From: an uncultured Aquimarina sp.
GTDB lineage: Bacteria; Bacteroidota; Bacteroidia; Flavobacteriales; Flavobacteriaceae
Direction of reading: 5' to 3'
DNA length: 64,000 bases
NCBI GenBank assembly: GCA_947498765.1
Contig: CANMLG010000009.1
Coordinates: 94,365 to 158,364 of the forward strand
The position numbers and the translations under genes are program-made. Positions 52,617 to 60,200 of the stretch are shown here, one piece after another. The notes below the pieces were generated by a model. It saw only the letters and a list, made by a program, of their open reading frames with translations. It was not told the origin of the DNA and did no database searches. The first letter of the stretch is position 1. Each line of letters begins with the position of its first letter.

Positions 52617-53513
52617 ATGAATAAACTGATCACATCGTATATTTTAATTTTGAACTTAGCTAATGTTTATGCGCAAATATTTGAGCCTTTTAATTTACGA
52701 TATCAAAATTCAGCTGCAACAAAGATATCTAAGGCCGGTTTTGATGGTTTTGAAAATACAGCTCGTACCGAATTACAGATTATAGAATCTACTTTTAGAT
52801 ACCCTATTACTTTTGGTAAACGAAATAATATCATTTTGCCAGAATTGTCACATAAAGTGTTAGGACAACAATTTAATAATTGGGGAGCTGTGGTATTGGA
52901 GCCTGCAACAGCAAACTTGACAAGATTTTTTTTAAAGGGTATATTTCCTGTTAATGACAAATTAAGCATCTTGGGGGTATTGGCAATTAGTCAAGGCGTG
53001 GATAGTGGTGTTTCTTGGGATTTTAGTAATAATTATTATCGATATGGAGCTGGGCTTGTTATAAATAATAATAAAGGAAATCAAATTGGATTTTCCCTAC
53101 TAATGATTGATGAATTGGGGTTTCCGGCACCAGCTTTTATTTTTAGAGGCTCCTCAAATATGAAAAAATGGAATTACAGCGTTACATTTCCCCTACTTAC
53201 GGTAATTGAATATAATTTGAGCGAAAAATGGAGACTTCGTTTTGAAGAGCATCTTGATAATGATCGCTTTGTGTTAAATTCAGATTCAGGAGCTAATTAT
53301 AATCAAGCCATGCTTAATCTATCTTTTGGGCTGAGTTATCAATTAGCCAAACCCATTTTTATGAATGTGCAAGCAGGCTTAACTCCTTTGAATATACTAA
53401 CCTATTACGAAGACAAAACAACGGATATTGATACGATCAATTTTGATATACAACCCACATTTGGCGCATCGTTTTATATCAGCGTTAATCCCAACGATTA
53501 TATAAATAACTAA
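52617..53513 (+). CDS. Outer-membrane beta-barrel-like protein (DUF6268-type)
   Basis: The 298-residue protein has a signal peptide (MNKLITSYILILNLANVYA) and repeated amphipathic beta strands (RYPITFGKRNNIILPELSHK, WNYSVTFPLLTVIEYN), consistent with a small outer-membrane barrel such as the DUF6268 family. Function is unknown. It lies 110 bases after the light operon and might be part of it. Confidence 0.62.
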   Translation: MNKLITSYILILNLANVYAQIFEPFNLRYQNSAATKISKAGFDGFENTARTELQIIESTFRYPITFGKRNNIILPELSHKVLGQQFNNWGAVVLEPATANLTRFFLKGIFPVNDKLSILGVLAISQGVDSGVSWDFSNNYYRYGAGLVINNNKGNQIGFSLLMIDELGFPAPAFIFRGSSNMKKWNYSVTFPLLTVIEYNLSEKWRLRFEEHLDNDRFVLNSDSGANYNQAMLNLSFGLSYQLAKPIFMNVQAGLTPLNILTYYEDKTTDIDTINFDIQPTFGASFYISVNPNDYINN

Positions 53514-53636
53514 TGTTGAATATATACAGTTGAGTCGATACTTATTTAGAGGTATTTTAAGAAAGGTTCAATTGAAATAGGCTTAATTTAGTGCTTTGAA
53601 TATATTTATATTTGCTGTTAAATAAATTATTTTTAC

Positions 53637-54905
53637 ATGTCATACGCCCAAAGTTTATTAAAATTTATTGATTCAAGTTCAACATCATTCCATGCAGTTG
53701 AAAATTTAAAGAATGAGTTATTTGAGCAAGATTATCAAGAGTTAAAGGAAGAAGAAAGTTGGTCTTTGGAAAAAGGAGGGAAGTATTTTGTAACAAGAGC
53801 CGAAGGATCTATTGTTATATTTAAAACACCTCAAAAATGGACAAAAGATTATGGATTTAACATTATTGGAGCGCATACAGATTCCCCGGGTTTAAAAATT
53901 AAAAATAATCCTATTTCAACAAAAGAAGGCTATCAATTATTGAATGTTGAAATATACGGAGGGGTTTTGTTAACGAGTTGGTTTGACAAAGATTTGTATT
54001 TTGGGGGTAGACTGATTATTGAAAATGAAAAGGGAGAATTAGAACAAAAAACTATAAAAATAGAAAAAAGAGTACGGATACCTCGTTTGGCTATACATTT
54101 AGATAGAGAAGTGAACAAACAGGGGTTTAAACCCAATCCAGAAGAGCATATGTTTCCTATTATTGGGCTTGATAAAGATATGAGTTTTGAAGATTGGATT
54201 AAGCACGAAATTGATCTCTCGGGAACGATACTTAGCTGGGATTTATTTTTATATGATGCCGAAAAATCGAGTTTAGGCGGTATTAATAGTGAATTTATTT
54301 TTGCACCTAGGTTAGATAATTTAGCAAGTGTTCATGCTTCTTTTGAAGCTTTAAAATTAGCTAAGCCATCGGCTAATAAAGTACAAATGGCGGTTTATTT
54401 TCAGCACGAAGAAATTGGTTCCGAATCGCAGAATGGAGCAGGTTCTAATTTTTTAGAAGTTACGCTAAAACGTATTCATAATGCTATTTCTTCAAGCGAA
54501 GAAAGTTATTTTCAAACCATAGCAAATTCATTTTTCATATCAGCAGATATGGCTCATGCGGTACATCCTAATTATTCAGAGAAACACGATAAAAATCACA
54601 AACCACATATTGATGCCGGACCTGTAATAAAAAGTAATGCAAATATGCGTTATGCTACCGATGCCTTTTCAGTAGCTAAGTTTAAGCAATGGTGTAAAAA
54701 GGCAGCAATTCCTTTTCAAGATTTTTGCAGTCGTAATGATATTGGATGTGGTTCAACTATTGGGCCAATGACTTCGGCCAAAATAGGCATACCAACTATT
54801 GATGTTGGTAACCCAATGCTATCCATGCATAGTATTAGAGAAATGTGCGGAGTTAAAGACCATGATTTTATTATAAAAGTATTTGACGAGTTTTATAAAA
54901 GTTAA
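53637..54905 (+). CDS. M18-family aminopeptidase
   Basis: The 422-residue enzyme has all M18 zinc-site segments: GAHTDSPGLKIK near residue 82, RLDNLASVHASF, QHEEIGSESQNGAGS, SADMAHAVHPNY and a final MLSMHSIREMCG. M18 enzymes are dodecameric metallo-aminopeptidases that prefer acidic or hydrophobic N-terminal residues. Full length and intact metal ligands support an active enzyme. Confidence 0.93.
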   Translation: MSYAQSLLKFIDSSSTSFHAVENLKNELFEQDYQELKEEESWSLEKGGKYFVTRAEGSIVIFKTPQKWTKDYGFNIIGAHTDSPGLKIKNNPISTKEGYQLLNVEIYGGVLLTSWFDKDLYFGGRLIIENEKGELEQKTIKIEKRVRIPRLAIHLDREVNKQGFKPNPEEHMFPIIGLDKDMSFEDWIKHEIDLSGTILSWDLFLYDAEKSSLGGINSEFIFAPRLDNLASVHASFEALKLAKPSANKVQMAVYFQHEEIGSESQNGAGSNFLEVTLKRIHNAISSSEESYFQTIANSFFISADMAHAVHPNYSEKHDKNHKPHIDAGPVIKSNANMRYATDAFSVAKFKQWCKKAAIPFQDFCSRNDIGCGSTIGPMTSAKIGIPTIDVGNPMLSMHSIREMCGVKDHDFIIKVFDEFYKS

Positions 54906-54949
54906 TAAAGGAAAATTTGAATTGCTGTTTTAGGTTTTATCACATAGTT

Positions 54950-55126
54950 TTAATCATAATGGTATCTTACTTTATAATTACAAGGTTCAAGACATTCAAA
55001 AAAAAATCCTTTTTTAGAATATTCTTCTATAGTAAGATATGACTTTAAAAAAGCCACTTCTTCTGAATTAAAATTGGGAAATAATTCAATATAGGAATCA
55101 ATGTATTTTTTAAATTCTTGTTTCAC
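54950..55126 (-). pseudogene. Truncated Crp/Fnr-type regulator remnant
   Basis: A 58-residue frame with GTG start begins VKQEFKKYIDSYIELFPNF and continues with VAFLKSYLTIEEYSKKGFFF and ECLEPCNYKVRYHYD. This looks like the first quarter of a Bacteroidetes Crp/Fnr cyclic-nucleotide-domain regulator, which is normally about 190 residues and ends in a helix-turn-helix domain. No continuation is found downstream, so it is a remnant. Confidence 0.5.
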
Positions 55127-55278
55127 TATGTTTTTTTTTTTCTTGCCAATGTTGAGTATATGAAACCTAAGGCAGATACCATGCGTTAACTCAACGTTTA
55201 GAACCGAGTCAAATATACTATTTTGCTTTTATCTTATTTAAGCGAGTTAAATACTAAAAGTTGTGAATCTTTGAAATG

Positions 55279-55359
55279 TAAATAAGGCCTCTTTTAATTA
55301 TTTATTTTTTGAAAGTAAGCGCTTGTGTAATGTTTATTGTTATTATGTGGCCTTATTTA
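55279..55359. repeat. 11-bp inverted repeat spanning 81 bp
   Basis: TAAATAAGGCC at 55279-55289 is mirrored by GGCCTTATTTA at 55349-55359, with 59 bases between. It lies at the 3' end of the small minus-strand gene. The interval 55127-55356 holds no gene; this repeat is the only structure seen. Confidence 0.45.
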
Positions 55360-55539
55360 ATTTTTTTTATCTTTCTGTTCAATGCGATATTGATTTTCAT
55401 TAGTCATTTTATCTTCGTTGTACATAGCATTGGACATTCCAATCATAAATGCTGTAGTAATTAAAATAAGTTTTCTTTTTATCCAATGAGCTATAGGTTT
55501 GGACTTCTCCAAATTGGTTTTTTTCTTTTGTTTATACAT
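55357..55539 (-). CDS. Small hypothetical protein with one membrane segment
   Basis: The 60-residue frame (MYKQKKKTNLEKSKPIAHWI then KRKLILITTAFMIGMSNAMY) has a basic N terminus, one hydrophobic segment at about residues 22-40 and a charged tail. No family is recognised. It may be a small secreted or membrane-anchored protein. Support is codon-like composition and a free ATG only. Confidence 0.42.
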   Translation of the reverse strand: MYKQKKKTNLEKSKPIAHWIKRKLILITTAFMIGMSNAMYNEDKMTNENQYRIEQKDKKN

Positions 55540-55618
55540 TTTAGTAATGATAAATGGTTTTACATTTGTTTTATCATTTATGCAAGAAAGTGCATATCCA
55601 TATAGAATGAGGTTTACT

Positions 55619-55987
55619 CTATACTATGTATAAACTAGGGTATTGGATACTGGATACCATTTTTTTATTCAGGAAAACGTATCGAGCTATTGTAGAACTT
55701 ATTTTTTGATGCCGTTTATTTTGTAAATCTAAAACTCTTGTAACTTGAAAAGTATATGTGTCTCTTAGCTTAAGATATGAAATTAGGGCTACAAATATTC
55801 TTTTAGCTCTAAGCAGTCTGGCATAAACATATAATTTAGAATACTTAGATTTAAATTCTTTTCTATCATTGATTCGTGAAACTTGATAATAGTTTGAAGA
55901 ATTTGTTTGCAGATATATAGAACAATCATTAACCGTCAAACCAAAAATCAGAATAAAGGAAATCAGATATTTTATATATTTTTTCAA
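55619..55987 (-). CDS. Hypothetical protein with signal peptide
   Basis: The 122-residue frame begins MKKYIKYLISFILIFGLTVN, a plausible signal peptide, then a basic, Tyr-rich region (YSKLYVYARLLRAKRIFVAL) and a tail. No domain is recognised. It lies in the accessory region where all genes run on the minus strand. Confidence 0.45.
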   Translation of the reverse strand: MKKYIKYLISFILIFGLTVNDCSIYLQTNSSNYYQVSRINDRKEFKSKYSKLYVYARLLRAKRIFVALISYLKLRDTYTFQVTRVLDLQNKRHQKISSTIARYVFLNKKMVSSIQYPSLYIV

Positions 55988-56153
55988 TTTATTAGTTCAA
56001 ATTATCAATTTTGGTAATAGGTTGTATAACAGTAGTGCCTGTTACACGAGTATGTTATAAAAGTACGATTATTTTGTGTTTTTTGATATGTAGGGTAAAT
56101 TTAATATAATGTCCAAAGTTTTTCTGAGAAGCATATATTTTAGTAACAAAATT

Positions 56154-57266
56154 TTATTCTGTTGTACTTAAAGTTTCGATAATTCCAAAACCAAGATTTT
56201 CTATGTTTCCCATATCCTGATTCCAACCAGAAACATTCGATAAAATTATTACTCCGTTTTTGTTTTTTATGTCTAAAGCTATTAGAGAGGTATAACCTCC
56301 TGTTGCTCCTTCATGTGAAATAATTTGGTTTCCGTTTTTAGTCTTAAAAATATGCCATCCCAATCCGATACTCATATCATCATTTACCTTGAATGTGGAT
56401 TTTTGAGTTAGAGTTAACTCTTGGTTTTCAATGTTAAATTGAGCCAAAGCAAATTTTGATAAATCAGTAGTTGAAGATAAAATTGCACCAGCACCTGTAA
56501 GAACGTTCATATCCCAATTTGAAGTTTTCTTTCCTTTTGAATTAAGTCCATATATGAGTTTGCTTTTAATTTTTGATCGAATTGTAGTGGAATTTGTCAT
56601 TCCGTACTTAGATAATATTTTTTCTTGTAGTAAATCTTCATAAGTCGACTTTGAGATTTTTGTCATTATGAACCCAAGTAATCCTACTCCAAGATTAGAG
56701 TATTCGTATTTATTTCCATGTTCTTGATTTAGCTCTATTTTATTAGTCAAATATATCCTTAATTTTTGCTCATCGTATTCTTTGTAAGGATTAGCCTTTG
56801 GGGCTGTTTTTAAATTTAGATTTGAGGGTAACCTTGGTAGTCCAGAAGTATGGTTTGACAGTTCCTGAAAAGTGATATTTTGACCTGTTTTAAGATCAAA
56901 ATTTAAATGTTGTTGAATTGAATCATTAAGTTTTAGTCTATTTTCAAACATCAAGTTTGTGAGTAAGGTTGAAGTGAAGATTTTACTTATCGACCCAACT
57001 TCAAAAACATTATGTTTATTATTTCTAAATTTTAGTTTGTCATTAGTTCTTCTTATACCAATGAAATTGATATCTCCATTTTTAATAATTGCAATAGATA
57101 GTTCAGTATTATTAGGAAACGTTTTTGTGTTTTCATAAATCAGTTTAGATTGTTTAGGTGTAATATGGTTTAAATTGTTTTTAAATCTATTTACAGCCAC
57201 TTTGATTTGTGCATTTGAATAACTGAAGATTAAGAAACTAATTATAGGTATTAAATAAAATTTCAT
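56154..57266 (-). CDS. Serine hydrolase of the beta-lactamase/class C family
   Basis: The 370-residue protein has a signal peptide, the SxxK catalytic motif in VGSISKIFTSTL near residue 95, the YxN-type motif in EYSNLGVGLLG near residue 188 and HEGATGGYTSLIAL in place of the KTG motif. These are the features of beta-lactamase-related serine hydrolases (esterases, D-aminopeptidases, class C enzymes). Substrate cannot be told by eye. It lies in the minus-strand accessory array, with a group II intron fragment just upstream. Confidence 0.85.
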   Translation of the reverse strand: MKFYLIPIISFLIFSYSNAQIKVAVNRFKNNLNHITPKQSKLIYENTKTFPNNTELSIAIIKNGDINFIGIRRTNDKLKFRNNKHNVFEVGSISKIFTSTLLTNLMFENRLKLNDSIQQHLNFDLKTGQNITFQELSNHTSGLPRLPSNLNLKTAPKANPYKEYDEQKLRIYLTNKIELNQEHGNKYEYSNLGVGLLGFIMTKISKSTYEDLLQEKILSKYGMTNSTTIRSKIKSKLIYGLNSKGKKTSNWDMNVLTGAGAILSSTTDLSKFALAQFNIENQELTLTQKSTFKVNDDMSIGLGWHIFKTKNGNQIISHEGATGGYTSLIALDIKNKNGVIILSNVSGWNQDMGNIENLGFGIIETLSTTE

Positions 57267-57374
57267 CTTTTTTCTATTAAGTTGTTTAATTGAGACGAAA
57301 TAAAAAATTATATATTCTAATATCTAAATTTCCGGGTATGATTTAAGGACTAGTACGGGTACTATTTTTAATGA

Positions 57375-57530
57375 TAAATATAGTTCATTTAAATAATGTC
57401 CCAAAGGCTGTGGGGCACCGATACAAAGAAGTAAGGCTTTTAAGTATAATAAGTCCGTCAAGTACGCGACCTGTAGGCTTGATAGTGAGAGAGTGCACTC
57501 TCCTCAATTATGTGGAGAGCCGTTGATTTG
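57375..57530 (+). mobile_element. Group II intron 5'-part fragment (copy A)
   Basis: The segment matches bases 16-170 of the complete copy at 59541-60072, including CCCAAAGGCTGTGG and AAGTCCGTCAAGTACGCGAC, with a few substitutions. The extreme 5' end (GTGTG) and everything after GCCGTTGATT are missing. It lies at the 3' end of the oxidoreductase gene. The rest of 57267-57374 shows no feature. Confidence 0.7.
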
Positions 57531-57531
57531 A

Positions 57532-58134
57532 TTATGTACAGTTTCTTTTTATTTTTTCTCCAATTGAATTTATGATTTCAAAGTGTGTTTGTCTCACATT
57601 TTCCTTATCTAACGTTCCTCCTAAGATTATCATTTCTTTATTAGAGAAGCGTTGCCCAAGTCTATCATCAATCATAATATTTCTCATACTTTCTGCAATT
57701 CCAATTTCTTGTAAAAAATCATTTGGATGTCCAGCGGTACAAAGTACCAATCCGTATTTCAAGGTTTTCATTTTTTCAATGTGATTTGGGTTTTTATTAG
57801 CGTAGGCATAGCCAACAGAATAAACCCTATCAAACCAACCTTTTAATTTAGAAGGGCAATCACTCCACCATACAGGGTAAAGAAAAATTAGACAATCAGC
57901 TTTTTCTATCTTTTGATGTTCAACTTTAACGTCATTTGGAATAGGTAATCCAATGTTAGCAAAACCTTCTCTTTCATATTCAAGCTCTGTCATATCAGTT
58001 TTAAAGTTCATGGCATATAAATCTGAAATTTGGTATTCTAGTTTCTCTTTATCCAAATTTGATTTCAATTGTTCCAATATTTCGAATGTGTAAGATTTCT
58101 TACTTGGGTGACAATATATTATCTGGATTTTCAT
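57532..58134 (-). CDS. NAD(P)H-dependent oxidoreductase, flavodoxin-like fold
   Basis: The 200-residue protein resembles the NQO1/MdaB/KefF family: MKIQIIYCHPSKKSYTFEIL, DLYAMNFKTDM near residue 42 and CLIFLYPVWWSDCPSKLKGW near residue 85. These flavoproteins reduce quinones or similar compounds. It is full length. It is one of the minus-strand genes flanked on both sides by group II intron pieces. Confidence 0.85.
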   Translation of the reverse strand: MKIQIIYCHPSKKSYTFEILEQLKSNLDKEKLEYQISDLYAMNFKTDMTELEYEREGFANIGLPIPNDVKVEHQKIEKADCLIFLYPVWWSDCPSKLKGWFDRVYSVGYAYANKNPNHIEKMKTLKYGLVLCTAGHPNDFLQEIGIAESMRNIMIDDRLGQRFSNKEMIILGGTLDKENVRQTHFEIINSIGEKIKRNCT

Positions 58135-58305
58135 TTTTGCCTTTCTGACTACTATTAAATTGTTGATATTTTCTGTTTTGATTTTGTGATCAAATATTGG
58201 TTAATCCATTCAAATTTATTGATTTGTTTTTGTATTCTTTTGACAATTCCAAGTTTTCTTTTCTCCTCAAGATATAGATAGTCTTGAGGGTTTTTAAACC
58301 GCCAT

Positions 58306-58724
58306 GTAGGCTTGATGGTAAGAGAGGTACACTCTCCTCAATTATGTGGAGAGCCGTTGATTCGATTTCACACCATTTTTTCTCTTTCCAGTCGTATTTT
58401 AAATATTTCAAAGCATCTTCCAAAGCTTTTTCTGATTTTCTAAGCTAATTTAAGTAGGCTTTATATTTATAGGTATAAATTTTTGTTGTGAAATACAGTG
58501 ACCTCAAAAAGGATCTTTTTAAGGTAGTAAAGTTCAACCTTGTGCGATCGGTAAAATGGTTGAGACAATGTAGAAAGGGTTTTTCAAATTTATTTTACCA
58601 TTGGTCACTAGGTTATCATTTAACTTAGTTGAATTGACAGTATAATAAGAGCCGCATGATGGGAGACTATCACGTAGGGTTCTGTGAGAGGTTTAGGGGT
58701 TAGATTCGCTTTTACCTACTCGAC
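58306..58724 (+). mobile_element. Group II intron 3'-part fragment (copy B)
   Basis: The 419 bp match the 3' four fifths of the complete copy at a constant offset, with about ten substitutions by eye and no length change. It starts inside domain I (GTAGGCTTGATGG) and ends with domains V and VI and CCTACTCGAC. The 5' part is missing. Its 3' junction lies at the end of the minus-strand gene beside it. Confidence 0.8.
58649..58682 (+). ncRNA. Group II intron domain V (copy B)
   Basis: This 34-nt hairpin starts GAGCCGCATGATGG, has a GAGA tetraloop and ends CACGTAGGGTTC. It keeps the AGC catalytic triad at positions 2-4, but G6 and C7 no longer pair with A28 and G29. Confidence 0.8.
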
Positions 58725-59334
58725 TGTGTGGTGTTTTCAGTTCTGCTATATTTTTGTTTAATTTATCTAATAAAACTTTTTCTATTCCAAGTAAGTCCGA
58801 TGTCATTAATTTAATTGTCCCTATTAAATCCCATAATTTCATTGAAGAATTTATTCCAATAGCTTTATCTAAAATTGATGTTCCAAAATCTATATATGTA
58901 TACTGGAAATTATAGATATCTGATAATTTATGTATTAATTCAATATCAAACTCTTTTATAACACCACTAGTTTTAGTAGTTTCATAGGCTGTTTTTTGCA
59001 ATCTAGCAAAGCGAAAACCTTGCCAGTCTTTGATTTCAAAATGCTTGAATTTGGACCGAGTGAAATCTGAATACAATTCCTTTTCACTTAAAGTTGGAAT
59101 TATACTATCTATTTCAATTTTAATTTTTTCATGATATTCGATGTGTTCTTCAAGTAATTCTTTATTAAATACAAGTTCACTTATAATTAAGTCTATAGAT
59201 TTATTCTTTTCTTTTTGTGTTTTGTTATCTGTATTTATATTACTGTAATATACACCAAGAAAAACTCCAAAAGCAACAATGAGAATCTCGATAATATATT
59301 TTAAGATACTTTTCAAAGTTTTATTCATATACAT
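58693..59334 (-). CDS. Membrane-anchored protein (DUF6090-like) with 3' end inside the intron
   Basis: The 213-residue protein starts MYMNKTLKSILKYIIEILIV and has one membrane segment with FGVFLGVYY near residue 25, then a charged helical region (KEKNKSIDLIISELVFNKEL). This resembles the DUF6090 family of Bacteroidetes membrane proteins. The last ten codons (RVGKSESNP after KTPHS) are the antisense of the intron's domain VI, so the natural C terminus was probably lost or changed when the intron inserted. Confidence 0.65.
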   Translation of the reverse strand: MYMNKTLKSILKYIIEILIVAFGVFLGVYYSNINTDNKTQKEKNKSIDLIISELVFNKELLEEHIEYHEKIKIEIDSIIPTLSEKELYSDFTRSKFKHFEIKDWQGFRFARLQKTAYETTKTSGVIKEFDIELIHKLSDIYNFQYTYIDFGTSILDKAIGINSSMKLWDLIGTIKLMTSDLLGIEKVLLDKLNKNIAELKTPHSRVGKSESNP

Positions 59335-59540
59335 TTCTTTTTTTTCAATGACAAACGACGGTCCAGTGTATGAAATGTAGCGTGTAAAAGATGCTACATT
59401 TTGGGTTTAGCACTGAGCCAATTTTATATATTTTGATTTAACTTCTCAGTTTTATAGCCAAATCAAAAGATTTGGCGACTTTGTAAATAAACACAAACCT
59501 TTCGATTTAGCACTTATTAGCTATGTTTTATACACCTTGT
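59335..59540. other. attC-like noncoding repeat at the intron insertion site
   Basis: This 206-bp non-coding stretch has nested inverted repeats: AATGTAGC/GCTACATT, CCAAATC/GATTTGG, and an outer pair GTGTATGAAA/TTTTATACAC. It ends CACCTTGT, and the sequence resumes after the intron with TAGCTTTTAGTGC. The pattern recalls integron attC sites of Bacteroidetes. The assignment is by resemblance and is tentative. Confidence 0.4.
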
Positions 59541-60072
59541 GTGTGCCTTTAAAGGTAAATATAGTTCATTTAAATAATGTCCCAAAGGCTGTGGGTCACC
59601 GATACAAAGAAGTAAGGCTTTTAAGTAAGATAAGTCCGTCAAGTACGCGACCTGTAGGCTTGATGGTAAGAGAGGTGCACTCTCCTCAATTATGTGGAGA
59701 GCCGTTGATTCGATTTCACACCATTTTTTCTCTTTCCAGTCGTATTTTAAATATTTCAAAGCATCTTCCAAAGCTTTTTCTGATTTTCTAAGCTAATTTA
59801 AGTAGGCTTTATATTTATAGGTATAAATTTTTGTTGTGAAATACAGTGACCTCAAAAAGGATCTTTTTAAGGCAGTAAAGTTCAACCTTGTGCGATCGGT
59901 AAAATGGTTGAGACAATGTAGAAAGGGTTTTTCAAATTTATTTTACCATTGGTTACTAGGTTATCATTTAACTTAGTTGAATTGACAGTATAATAAGAGC
60001 CGCATGATGGGAGACTATCACGTAGGCTTCTGTGAGAGGTTTAGGGGTGAAATCCTCCTTTGCCTACTCGAC
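59541..60072 (+). mobile_element. ORF-less group II intron, full-length copy C
   Basis: The 532-nt element starts with the intron consensus GTGTG and ends CCTACTCGAC, with domain V at 59997-60030 and domain VI (GAGAGGTTTAGGGGTGAAAT) after it. No intron-encoded reverse transcriptase is present. It splits TTGT and T of the flanking sequence, the site used by attC-targeting group IIC introns. Domain V has a mismatch at C4-C31, so self-splicing may be lost; mobility would need a reverse transcriptase from elsewhere. Confidence 0.82.
59997..60030 (+). ncRNA. Group II intron domain V (copy C)
   Basis: The 34-nt domain begins GAGCCGCATGATGG, has a GAGA tetraloop and ends CACGTAGGCTTC. It differs from copy B at one base (G to C), which puts a mismatch opposite the C of the catalytic triad. 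Confidence 0.82.
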
Positions 60073-60200
60073 TAGCTTTTAGTGCTTTTTTATTTTCCCT
60101 AATTCATTTCATTTTTTCCTTAATTCATTGTATAGCTATTCTCAAAACTGCATTCTCAAGATATTTTTGGGGTATTATTAATCTTGAAATGTTATACATA

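Noticed and set aside
56015..56062. Possible second attC-like site (TATAACAGTAGTGCC and TGTTACACGAG)
   Set aside because: Short similarity to attC-type ends was noticed, but no convincing nested inverted repeat could be drawn by eye.
58190..58423. Minus-strand frame starting MEDALKYLKYDWKEKKW
   Set aside because: Its first 38 codons are antisense to group II intron copy B, and the same stretch recurs in copy C at 59517-59771 before diverging. It follows the intron, not a gene. The protein-like look of the shared part (SEKALEDALKYLKYDW) is noted, and it could be a captured host fragment.
60156..60187. Inverted repeat TCAAGAT/ATCTTGA before the outer-membrane receptor
   Set aside because: The arms are only 7 bp with 18 bases between, common by chance in AT-rich DNA, and do not look like the direct-repeat sites of LytTR regulators.
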